Of a stretch of DNA of 64,000 nt, positions 56,704 through 64,000 are shown one piece after another; the stretch's first letter is position 1; the number at the start of each line of letters is the position of its first letter. The stretch is from positions 1 through 64,000 of the forward strand of contig NZ_CAKZJO010000040.1 in NCBI RefSeq assembly GCF_936943645.1, in the 5' to 3' direction. A model generated the notes under the pieces. The model was not told where the DNA came from. It did no database searches and saw only the letters and a list, made by a program, of their open reading frames with translations. Source of the stretch: an uncultured Bradyrhizobium sp. GTDB lineage: Bacteria; Pseudomonadota; Alphaproteobacteria; Rhizobiales; Xanthobacteraceae. The position numbers were made by a program, and so were the translations under genes.

Positions 56704-58248
56704 ATGAAAATTCGCTTCTTTTTTCTTGTGCCCTTGCTCATCTCGCTAGTCACGACGGCCCCATCGCTGGCGGCCGGTGACCGCTTTGCGCTGGTGATCG
56801 GCAACGCCAAATATCCGGATGCGGATGCTCCGCTGAAGGAACCGATCAACGATGCGCGCGACGTCGCCGACGAGCTCAAGCGCGACGGCTTTGCGGTCGA
56901 GATCGGCGAGAATCTGACCGGCGACGGCATGCGCCGCGCCCTCGACAAGCTCTACGGCAAGATCAAGCCGGGATCGGTGGCGCTGGTGTTCTTCAGCGGC
57001 TTCGGCATCCAGTCGGCGCGCCAGAGCTACATGCTACCGATCGATGCGCAGATCTGGACGGAATCCGACGTCCGCCGCGACGGTTTCAGCCTCGAGACCA
57101 TCCTCGGTGAGCTCAACACCCGCGGCGCCGGCGTCAAGATCGCGCTGGTCGATGCTAGCAGGCGCAATCCGTTCGAGCGCCGGTTCCGCAGCTTCTCGGC
57201 CGGCCTGACCCCGGTCATCGCGCCGAACGGCACGCTGGTGATGTATTCGGCGGCGCTCGCCTCCGTGGTCTCCGATGCCGGCGGCGATCACAGCCTGTTC
57301 GTCCAGGAGCTCCTGAAGGAGATCCGCGTCCCCGACCTGATGGCTGAGGAGACCCTCAACCGCACCAAGATGGGCGTCACAAGGGCCTCGCGCGGCGAGC
57401 AGGTGCCGTGGATATCCTCTTCACTGGCCGAAGATTTCTCGTTCAGCCCGGGAGCCGGCGGATCGCGTCCGGCGCCAAGCGCGCCGCCTGCGCCACCCGC
57501 ACCGCCGCCGGTCGTTGCCAACAACCCGCCGCCGGCCCCGCCCGCGCCGCCGACCCCACCTCCGCCGCCGAAGCCGGCCGACACTGCTGCGGCCCCGGCG
57601 CCAGCACCTGTTCCTCCGCCTGCACCGGCTCCCTCGCCGAAGCCGCAGGTCGAGGCCGCCCTGCCGCCGCCTCCGCCGCCCCCGCCGGTGAAGCCGATCG
57701 AGACCGTTCCGGCGCCGAGCCCGGACAGCGGGCCGAGCGCGGCCGCGCTGGCTGACGATCCCACGATCAAGAGCCTCACCTCCAAGATCGCCGCCAATCC
57801 GGACGATGTGAACGCGCTCTACCGGCGCGGCCAGGTCTATGCCAGCAAGGGCGCCTACAACCTCGCCATCAAGGATTTCGACGACACGCTGCGGATCAAC
57901 TCGAAGGACGTCGAGGCGCTGAACAACCGCTGCTGGACCCGAACCGTCGTCGGCGATCTCCAGGGCGCCCTGAAGGATTGCAACGAGGCGCTGCGGCTGC
58001 GGCCGAACTTCGTCGATGCGCTGGATAGCCGCGGGCTGGTCAATCTGAAGTCGGGCGCGGTCAAGAATGCCATCGCCGATTTCGACGCGGCCCTGAAGAT
58101 CAACCCGCGCCTGACCTCCTCGCTCTACGGACGCGGCCTTGCCAAGCAACGTAATGGCTCCGCCCAGGAAGGGGCCCTCGATATCGCCAATGCCAAGGCG
58201 ATGGATCCGAACATCGTTCAGGAATTCGCAAGCTACGGAGTACGCTAG
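56704..58248 (+). CDS. Exported pseudo-caspase (C14-like) with Pro-rich linker and TPR domain
   Basis: A 514-residue exported protein. A signal peptide (1-24) is followed by a caspase-p20-like domain (about 25-235), a linker of about 110 residues made of Pro/Ala runs (about 240-355), and TPR repeats (about 360-500: NALYRRGQVYASKGAYNLAIKDFDDTLRINS and following). The catalytic His (family SGHG) is Phe100 in SGFG, and the catalytic Cys (family DACR) is Ser152 in DASR, so it cannot be a cysteine protease. It is probably a periplasmic scaffold. It precedes OmpA-like and RND genes on the same strand. Confidence 0.88.
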   Translation: MKIRFFFLVPLLISLVTTAPSLAAGDRFALVIGNAKYPDADAPLKEPINDARDVADELKRDGFAVEIGENLTGDGMRRALDKLYGKIKPGSVALVFFSGFGIQSARQSYMLPIDAQIWTESDVRRDGFSLETILGELNTRGAGVKIALVDASRRNPFERRFRSFSAGLTPVIAPNGTLVMYSAALASVVSDAGGDHSLFVQELLKEIRVPDLMAEETLNRTKMGVTRASRGEQVPWISSSLAEDFSFSPGAGGSRPAPSAPPAPPAPPPVVANNPPPAPPAPPTPPPPPKPADTAAAPAPAPVPPPAPAPSPKPQVEAALPPPPPPPPVKPIETVPAPSPDSGPSAAALADDPTIKSLTSKIAANPDDVNALYRRGQVYASKGAYNLAIKDFDDTLRINSKDVEALNNRCWTRTVVGDLQGALKDCNEALRLRPNFVDALDSRGLVNLKSGAVKNAIADFDAALKINPRLTSSLYGRGLAKQRNGSAQEGALDIANAKAMDPNIVQEFASYGVR

Positions 58249-58394
58249 TATTTTTTTGGATCGAGGCAGGCGGCGCCTCGAACCTTGGCGGCTCAGGAAA
58301 GACTAACAAACGGATGCCGCAGGCGGCCTTCTCCGGGAGGCTGATTGCAGGAATTTTCGAACCGCGCGAGCGCGCTGCGCAGGAGGGACTGGCT

Positions 58395-59087
58395 ATGAAA
58401 TCGGCTGCCAAGGGATTTACCGCGATCAAGGGACTTGCCGCGATCCTGTCCATCGCCACTCTCGGCATCACCCTGTCGCTGCCGGCTTCGCCCGCATTCG
58501 CCGGCGATGACGGCAACAGCAAAAACGTCACCGAGGATGAGATCGTTCGCGCACTGGCGCCGGCGCCGAAGAAGCCATTGACCCGCGGCCTGTCGATCGG
58601 CGCCCCGCAGGCCGATCCCGCGCCGAACGCGGCGGAGACCAAGCTGATCCAGTCGGTGCGCGGCCGCTCGACGCGTTCGCTGTCGTCGACCGAGCGCGAG
58701 GAAATCGCCTCCGTCGCCAAGGACAAGCCGAACATCGATCTCGAGATCACCTTCGACTACAACTCGGCCAATATCAGCGCCAAGTCGATGCCCTCCGTGC
58801 AGGCCCTCGGCCGCGCGCTGACCAGTCCCGACCTCAAGGGCTCGACCTTCGTGGTCGCCGGCCACACCGACGCCGCCGGCGGCGAGGGTTACAATCAGGA
58901 CCTGTCGGAGCGCCGCGCAGATTCGATCAAGCGCTACCTCGTCGACAAGTACAAGATCTCCGCGACCGACCTCGTCACCGTCGGCTACGGCAAGAGCAAG
59001 CTGAAGGATCCGGGTCAGCCGATGGCGGAGGTCAATCGCCGCGTGCAGGTCGTCAATATGGAAAACAAGACCACCGCATCGAAGTAA
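58395..59087 (+). CDS. OmpA-family protein with peptidoglycan-binding domain
   Basis: A 230-residue envelope protein. A signal peptide (GLAAILSIATLGITLSLPASPAFA, cut near 37) is followed by a flexible segment and an OmpA-C domain (about 115-225): DLEITFDYNSANISAKSMPSVQALGRAL, VVAGHTDAAGGEGYNQDLSERRADSIKRYLV, VGYGKSKLKDP and NRRVQVV. No N-terminal beta-barrel and no lipobox, so it probably links to peptidoglycan from the periplasm. AGGAGG precedes the ATG by 8 nt. It lies 146 bp after the pseudo-caspase gene. Confidence 0.9.
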   Translation: MKSAAKGFTAIKGLAAILSIATLGITLSLPASPAFAGDDGNSKNVTEDEIVRALAPAPKKPLTRGLSIGAPQADPAPNAAETKLIQSVRGRSTRSLSSTEREEIASVAKDKPNIDLEITFDYNSANISAKSMPSVQALGRALTSPDLKGSTFVVAGHTDAAGGEGYNQDLSERRADSIKRYLVDKYKISATDLVTVGYGKSKLKDPGQPMAEVNRRVQVVNMENKTTASK

Positions 59088-59245
59088 GCACGACACAATC
59101 CCTTGGAATGACCAGTCGTGATGTGGTGTAAAGTCTCGCTTGCAAAGCGCGTCCCGCAGCCTTGCGGGACGCCGCTTTGTTTCAGGGAAACGCTTTTCAT
59201 GGGCCGCGCGCGGATGGCCGTGAGCCAGGCCAGGATGATCCGGCG

Positions 59246-60175
59246 ATGAATCTCTCCGAATATCTCAAGCCTGCCGGAATCGTGGTGTTCGTCGTCGCGC
59301 TCGGCGTCGGCTATTATCTGTTCGAGCATCGCAAGCGCCCCGAGCCGAAAGAGACGCAAAGCGAGGCGCTCGTCATCGTGACGAAGTCGACCAACGCCTG
59401 CTTCTCCGACCTTGTGCGCGTCACCGGCTTCTTCGTACCGCGCCGCGAGGCCGTGGTCATCCCCGACCAGGAAGGCTCCAGGGTCACCGATCTGCTGGTC
59501 ACCGAAGGCGCCGTCGTCGCCGACAATCAGGAACTGGCGCGGCTGACCGCGCCGCCGCAGATTCCGGGCCAGCCGCAGCGGCCGGGCCCGCAGGGTCCGG
59601 TCTCGCTGAAGGCGCCTGCGCCGGGCCTCATCACAGAAGTCCGCACCATCGTCGGCGCGCCCGCATCTCCGCAGGCCGGCCCGATGTTCCGCATCGCCGT
59701 CAACAACGAGATCGAGCTCGATGCTCAGGTCCCGGCGGTGCACATGCCCAAGCTCTCATCCGGCGCCACCGTGCGCATCAGCCGCGACGACGCGCCCGAC
59801 CTGATCGGCCGTGTCAGGCTGGTTGCGCCCGAGATCGACCGCGCCACCCAGCTCGGCCGCGTTCGCATCAGCGTCACCAACAATCCCTCGCTCAAGGTCG
59901 GCGTGTTCGCACGCGCCTCGATCGACGCCAAGCGCAGCTGCGGCGTCTCGATCCCCAAGACCGCGATCGACCATCTCACGATCCAGGTCGTCAAGGGCAA
60001 CACGATCGAGACGCGCAAGGTGCGGGTCGGACTGTCGTCCGACAGCGCCACGGAAATCCTGGAAGGCCTCGACGTCGGCGAAATCGTCGTGGCCGACGCC
60101 GGCTCTTCACTCCATGACGGCGACCAGATCAAGACCATGTTCGCCGATGAACTCGATCGCACGCGGGTACGCTGA
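59246..60175 (+). CDS. RND efflux periplasmic adaptor (membrane fusion protein)
   Basis: A 309-residue HlyD/AcrA-type adaptor. One N-terminal membrane helix (AGIVVFVVALGVGYYLF, about 10-26) is followed by a split biotinyl/barrel fold: TGFFVPRREAVVIPDQEGSRVTDLLVTEGAVVADNQELARL, then GPVSLKAPAPGLITEVRTIVG, and the beta-barrel VRISVTNNPSLKVGVFARASI. The alpha-hairpin that contacts TolC is nearly absent (a short PPQIPGQPQRPGPQG bridge), which is unusual. It overlaps the pump gene by one base (TGATG), indicating coupled translation. Start ATG 59246 is preferred over 59162. Confidence 0.88.
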   Translation: MNLSEYLKPAGIVVFVVALGVGYYLFEHRKRPEPKETQSEALVIVTKSTNACFSDLVRVTGFFVPRREAVVIPDQEGSRVTDLLVTEGAVVADNQELARLTAPPQIPGQPQRPGPQGPVSLKAPAPGLITEVRTIVGAPASPQAGPMFRIAVNNEIELDAQVPAVHMPKLSSGATVRISRDDAPDLIGRVRLVAPEIDRATQLGRVRISVTNNPSLKVGVFARASIDAKRSCGVSIPKTAIDHLTIQVVKGNTIETRKVRVGLSSDSATEILEGLDVGEIVVADAGSSLHDGDQIKTMFADELDRTRVR

Positions 60176-63100
60176 TGGCTCTCAATATCTCGGCTTGGTC
60201 GATCCGCAATCCGCTGCCGTCGGTCGTCTTCTCGATCATTCTGTTGATCCTCGGCTGGACCTCCTTCACCAAGCTGGCGGTGACGCGGCTGCCTTCGGCG
60301 GACATCCCCGTGATTTCGGTCGCGGTGTCGCAGTTCGGCGCGGCGCCGGCCGAGCTCGAATCCCAGGTGACGAAGACGGTCGAAGACGCGGTCTCCGGCG
60401 TCGAGGGCGTGCGGCACATCACCTCGCAGATCACCGACGGCCTGTCGGTGACCACGATCCAGTTCGCGCTTGAGACCAACACCGATCGCGCGCTCAACGA
60501 CGTCAAGGACGCGGTGACGCGCGTGCGGTCGAACCTGCCGCAGAACGTCACCGAGCCGCTGATTCAGCGCGTCGACGTCATCGGCCTGCCGATCGTCACT
60601 TACGCCGCGATATCGCCCGGCAAGACGCCGGAGCAGCTCTCTTACTTCGTCGACGACGTGGTCAAGCGTGCGCTGCAGGGCGTGCGCGGCGTCGCCCAGG
60701 TCGAGCGCATCGGCGGTGTCGAGCGCGAGATCCTGGTTTCGCTGGATCCCGATCGCCTGCAGGCGATGGGCCTGACCGCGGTCAATGTCAGCCAGAGCCT
60801 GCGCGGCACCAATGTCGACGTCGCCGGCGGCCGCGCCGAGATCGGCAAGAACGACCAGGCGATCCGCACGCTCGCGGGTGCCAAGACCCTGAGCGACCTC
60901 GCCGGCACCATGATCCCGCTGTTCGGCGGCGGCGAGGTCCGGCTCGACGATCTCGGCACCGTCACCGACACCATTGCGGACCGCCGCACCTTCGCCCGCT
61001 TCAACGGCGAACCGATCGTCGCGCTCGGCATCAAGCGCTCCAAGGGCGCCAGCGACGTGAAGGTGGCCGAGGCCGTCGAGAAGCGCATCGAAGCGCTCAA
61101 GGCCGCCTATCCCGACGTCGACCTCAAGCTGATCGACACCTCGGTCGAATACACCAAGGGCAATTACCACGCGGCGATCTCGACCCTGTTCGAAGGCGCC
61201 ATCCTCGCCGTCGTCATCGTGCTCTTGTTCCTGCGGGACCTGCGCGCCACCATCATCGCCGCGATCTCGCTGCCGCTGTCGATCTTCCCGGCGTTCTGGG
61301 CGATGGACCTCCTCGGCTTCTCGCTGAACCTCGTCAGCTTCCTCGCCATCACGCTGTCGACAGGCATCCTGGTCGACGACGCCATCGTCGAGATCGAGAA
61401 CATCGTCCGGCACATGAACATGGGCAAATCGCCCTATCGTGCCGCGCTCGAGGCCGCCGACGAGATCGGCCTCGCGGTGATCGCGATCTCGCTGACCATC
61501 ATCGCGATCTTCGCACCGGCAAGCTTCATGTCGGGCATCGCCGGGCAGTTCTTCAAGCAGTTCGGCATCACCGTCTCGGTGCAGGTGTTCTTCTCGCTGC
61601 TCGCCGCGCGCTTCGTCACGCCGGTGCTGGCCGCCTACTTCCTCAAGCACGGCAATCACGAGGAGCCACCGCCCGGGCGCATATTGCGGTCCTATCACCG
61701 CATCGTGGCCTGGTCGGTGAGGCATTATTTCATCACGGTGCTGATCGGCTTCGGCGTGTTCGCCGCCTCGATCTGGAGCATCACGCTGCTGCCGCAGGGC
61801 TTCCTGCCGGCGCAGGACAGCGCACGTTCGCTGCTCGCCCTCGAGCTGCCGCCGGGCACCCAGCTCGCCTACACCGAAAAGGTCACCGAAGACATCGTGG
61901 CGCGCCTGCGCAAGCGGCCCGAGGTCAAGAGCATCTTCGTCGACGGCGGCCGCGTCCCGCCCGGCACCCAGGAAGTCCGGCGCGCCTCGCTGATCATCAA
62001 TTACACGCCCAAGGACGCCCGCGACATCACCCAGCGCGAGCTCGAATTTTCGATCAGCCAGGAACTGGAGAACATCCCGGACATCCGCTTCTGGTTCCTC
62101 GACGAGAACGGGCTGCGCGCCATCTCGCTGGTCGTGACCGGCGTCGACGCCAATATCGTCAACAATTTCGCGAGCGAGCTCGCGACGCAGATGAAGCGGA
62201 TTCCGACCATCTCCAACGTGATCTCGGAAACCACGCTGGAACGGCCCGAGCTGCGCGTCGAACCGCGCGCGGATCTCGCCGCAAGGCTCGGCGTCTCGAC
62301 CGAAAGCCTGTCGCAGACCATCCGCGTCGCCACCATCGGCGACGTCGGCCCCGCGCTCGCCAAGTTCGACGTCGGCGACCGCCTGGTGCCGATCCGCGTC
62401 CAGCTCGAGGATGCCGCGCGCGGCAATCTGAAGACGCTGGAGCAGTTGCGCGTGCCGCTTGGCGAGCACGGCGAGAAGGGCGGCGTTCCGCTCTCGGTCA
62501 TCGCCGACGTCAAGCTCGACCAGGGTCCGACCAGCATCAACCGCTATGATCGTGAGCGGCAGGCGACCGTCGCTGCCGACCTCGTCGGCTCCGCCGCGCT
62601 CGGCGACGCCACCAAGAAGATCTACGATCTGCCGGTGATGAAGAGCCGGCCGAAGGGCGTGAAGGTCTCGCCCTCCGGTGACGCCGAAAGCCTGAACGAG
62701 CTGTCGGACGGCTTCGCCACCGCGATCACCGCGGGCCTGATGATGGTCTATGCCGTGCTGGTGCTGCTGTTCGGCACCTTCCTGCAGCCGATCACCATCC
62801 TGTTCTCGCTGCCGCTCTCGATCGGCGGCGCCATCGCGGCCCTGCTCCTTACCGGCAAGCAACTGACCACACCGGTATGGATCGGCATCCTGATGCTGAT
62901 GGGCATCGTCACCAAGAACGCGATCATGCTGGTGGAGTTCGCCATCGAGGCCATTCACGCCGGCAAGCCGCGCGACGAGGCGATGATCGACGCCGGCATG
63001 AAGCGCGCCCGCCCGATCGTGATGACAACGATCGCGATGGCCGCCGGCATGATGCCGAGCGCGCTCGCGGTCGGCGCCGGCGGCGAGTTCCGCTCGCCCA

Positions 63101-63324
63101 TGGCGCTTGCGGTGATCGGCGGCCTGATCTTCTCGACCATCCTATCATTGGTGTTCGTGCCCGCGATGTTCATGGTGATGGACGATTTCGGCGCCCTGAT
63201 CTGGCGCTTTGCCAAGCGGCTGATCGTCCACAGCGAGGATGCCGAGACGGACGGCCATCACGGCGCAACCCCGGCAGAAGCGGGATCGGCGCCGAAGAGC
63301 ATCGTACATCCCGCCGCGGAGTAA
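60175..63324 (+). CDS. RND efflux pump, inner-membrane permease (AcrB/MexF-like)
   Basis: A 1,049-residue HAE1-type proton antiporter with 12 helices and two large periplasmic loops. The first loop starts after helix 1 (NPLPSVVFSIILLILGW, then VTRLPSADIPVISVAV). The proton-relay Asp pair lies in STGILVDDAIVEIENIVRH (about residues 402-403). The second half begins near 510, with PQGFLPAQDSARSL, and ends with helices containing GIVTKNAIMLVEFAIEA. It should export drugs or lipophilic compounds. No outer-membrane channel gene follows, so it must borrow one. Confidence 0.94.
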   Translation: MALNISAWSIRNPLPSVVFSIILLILGWTSFTKLAVTRLPSADIPVISVAVSQFGAAPAELESQVTKTVEDAVSGVEGVRHITSQITDGLSVTTIQFALETNTDRALNDVKDAVTRVRSNLPQNVTEPLIQRVDVIGLPIVTYAAISPGKTPEQLSYFVDDVVKRALQGVRGVAQVERIGGVEREILVSLDPDRLQAMGLTAVNVSQSLRGTNVDVAGGRAEIGKNDQAIRTLAGAKTLSDLAGTMIPLFGGGEVRLDDLGTVTDTIADRRTFARFNGEPIVALGIKRSKGASDVKVAEAVEKRIEALKAAYPDVDLKLIDTSVEYTKGNYHAAISTLFEGAILAVVIVLLFLRDLRATIIAAISLPLSIFPAFWAMDLLGFSLNLVSFLAITLSTGILVDDAIVEIENIVRHMNMGKSPYRAALEAADEIGLAVIAISLTIIAIFAPASFMSGIAGQFFKQFGITVSVQVFFSLLAARFVTPVLAAYFLKHGNHEEPPPGRILRSYHRIVAWSVRHYFITVLIGFGVFAASIWSITLLPQGFLPAQDSARSLLALELPPGTQLAYTEKVTEDIVARLRKRPEVKSIFVDGGRVPPGTQEVRRASLIINYTPKDARDITQRELEFSISQELENIPDIRFWFLDENGLRAISLVVTGVDANIVNNFASELATQMKRIPTISNVISETTLERPELRVEPRADLAARLGVSTESLSQTIRVATIGDVGPALAKFDVGDRLVPIRVQLEDAARGNLKTLEQLRVPLGEHGEKGGVPLSVIADVKLDQGPTSINRYDRERQATVAADLVGSAALGDATKKIYDLPVMKSRPKGVKVSPSGDAESLNELSDGFATAITAGLMMVYAVLVLLFGTFLQPITILFSLPLSIGGAIAALLLTGKQLTTPVWIGILMLMGIVTKNAIMLVEFAIEAIHAGKPRDEAMIDAGMKRARPIVMTTIAMAAGMMPSALAVGAGGEFRSPMALAVIGGLIFSTILSLVFVPAMFMVMDDFGALIWRFAKRLIVHSEDAETDGHHGATPAEAGSAPKSIVHPAAE

Positions 63325-63387
63325 GGGTTCAAAAAGCTCATCGTGGGCGTACTGGCGGAAGCCGGACGCAAGCGCTATGTTATGCTT

Positions 63388-63627
63388 ATGGCGTTTACGC
63401 GCATCACGATCGATCCGGCGGTATGCACCGGCAAGCCCTGTATTCGCGGGCTGCGTTTTCCGGTCGCGCGGTTGCTCGGCCTGCTGGCGGCCGGCGAGAC
63501 CCGTGAATCCGTCCTGAGCGACTACCCTTATCTCGAACGTGAGGACATTGACGAGGCGTTACGCTACGCGGCTTCCCTTGCTGAGGATGAGGCCGTCGAG
63601 CTGCACTCAACTGTCCCAGCCAAGTGA
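63388..63627 (+). CDS. DUF433 protein (antitoxin-like)
   Basis: A small DUF433 protein of about 79 residues: RITIDPAVCTGKPCIRGLRFPVARLLGLLAAGETRESVLSDYPYLEREDIDEALRYAA, an HTH-like VapB-type fold. Its stop overlaps the next start by 4 bp (GTGA), typical of antitoxin-toxin pairs with a DUF5615 PIN-like partner. The start is uncertain between ATG 63388 and 63382; the frame is open to 63343. Stability function is inferred. Confidence 0.82.
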   Translation: MAFTRITIDPAVCTGKPCIRGLRFPVARLLGLLAAGETRESVLSDYPYLEREDIDEALRYAASLAEDEAVELHSTVPAK

Positions 63628-63989
63628 GATTCCTCATCGACATGCCCCTCTCGCCCGCGCTATCGCGCTGGCTCACAGAGACGGGGCATGACGCCGTCCA
63701 TGCATCCGACATGGGCCTGCATGAAGCGAGCGACGTTGAGATCATCAATCGCGCCCTGCAAGAGACGCGCACGGTCGTCACGGCAGACCTCGACTACCCC
63801 CGACTGATTGCTATCGCAGGCAGCGACAGCCCAAGCCTAATTCTTTTCCGAGGCGGCGACTGGACGGAGCAAAGCGTCCGGACTCGTCTCGCCGACGTCC
63901 TGTCCGCTCTGACCGAAGACGAAATTCAGTGCAGCATCATCACGGTCGATCGAGATCGCGTCCGTCGGCGCAGGCTGCCGATCGACTGA
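63624..63989 (+). CDS. DUF5615 PIN-like protein (toxin-like)
   Basis: A 121-residue PIN-like protein: RFLIDMPLSPALSRWLTETGHDAVHASDMGLHEASDVEIINRAL carries the first acidic residue (Asp6) and a central Asp/Glu pair; VVTADLDYPRL adds another Asp, then SPSLILFRGGDWT. The order matches the DUF5615/Mut7-C group of predicted RNases. A GTG start overlaps the DUF433 stop, so the two are co-translated. It ends 11 bp before the window edge, so downstream context is not visible. Confidence 0.82.
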   Translation: MRFLIDMPLSPALSRWLTETGHDAVHASDMGLHEASDVEIINRALQETRTVVTADLDYPRLIAIAGSDSPSLILFRGGDWTEQSVRTRLADVLSALTEDEIQCSIITVDRDRVRRRRLPID

Positions 63990-64000
63990 TCCTACTCGTT

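Noticed and set aside
59725..62958. A 1,077-codon open frame antisense to the RND pump
   Set aside because: Same cause. The sense strand encodes a full AcrB-like pump, and the antisense product has no recognisable motif.

Overview
The window reads as chromosomal DNA of a GC-rich alphaproteobacterium, most likely Bradyrhizobium or a close relative. The evidence is the gene set (phaA/phbB/phaR polyhydroxybutyrate genes, an acdS ACC deaminase with a divergent Lrp-type gene, otsA/otsB, a cox-type molybdenum hydroxylase, homogentisate genes), the codon bias that leaves long open frames antisense to real genes, and dispersed intergenic palindromes. About 51 protein genes and one tRNA are supported. 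There is no prophage, transposase, integrase or CRISPR array; the genes look like core chromosome. The genus is an inference from gene content.

Layout. 0.1-3.2 kb: phbB, phaA and the PHB regulator phaR. 3.2-9.1 kb: a methyltransferase, a class IV aminotransferase, an HSL-type esterase, two exported proteins and a PilZ-PAS-PAS-GGDEF protein. 9.1-12.6 kb: a carboxymuconolactone-decarboxylase-fold protein, a Cds1-like PLP enzyme and an Lrp regulator, divergent from acdS. 12.8-18.1 kb: recQ, then a metY-metA-polysaccharide deacetylase transcription unit. 18.5-23.6 kb: a TadG-like VWA protein, an amidase with a histone-H1-like tail, an AI-2E family permease, tRNA-Ser(GGA) and a small exported protein. 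23.6-28.2 kb: otsA, otsB, an MFS carrier and a DUF3175 gene, with GGAAC-N16-CGTT (EcfG, general stress response) promoters in the MFS/DUF3175 gap and a similar site before otsA.

28.5-40.4 kb is the most unusual stretch. Two tandem chemoreceptors share an apparently identical 1,056-bp signalling half. They are followed by a FIST-domain protein overlapping a hybrid histidine kinase (NosP/NahK-like), two paralogous LuxR-type response regulators, a MxaJ-like/cytochrome c fusion, and a PQQ dehydrogenase with the extra Asp typical of lanthanide-dependent enzymes. I propose that these form one sensing, chemotaxis and alcohol-oxidation locus.

40.6-46.6 kb: coxG divergent from coxS-coxL-coxM (form II CODH-like), closed by a strong terminator, then a CaiB-type CoA-transferase. 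46.7-55.3 kb: tyrosine/homogentisate catabolism (hppD with a divergent Lrp; FAD monooxygenase, DUF2783, MBL protein, hmgA, fahA; a divergent MarR with a near-palindromic operator). 55.5-64 kb: an AHL-lactonase-like hydrolase, an exported caspase-fold protein that has lost both catalytic residues, an OmpA-like protein, an RND adaptor and pump, and a DUF433/DUF5615 toxin-antitoxin-like pair at the right edge.

Three kinds of dispersed repeat sit between genes: a CCCGGGACAAGCG-type family, an 87-bp palindrome present twice with its loop inverted, and CTCTCCCC-rich palindromes. Start codons were moved inward from the longest frame where a ribosome binding site or signal peptide supported it. Family assignments come from reading motifs by eye, without database searches.
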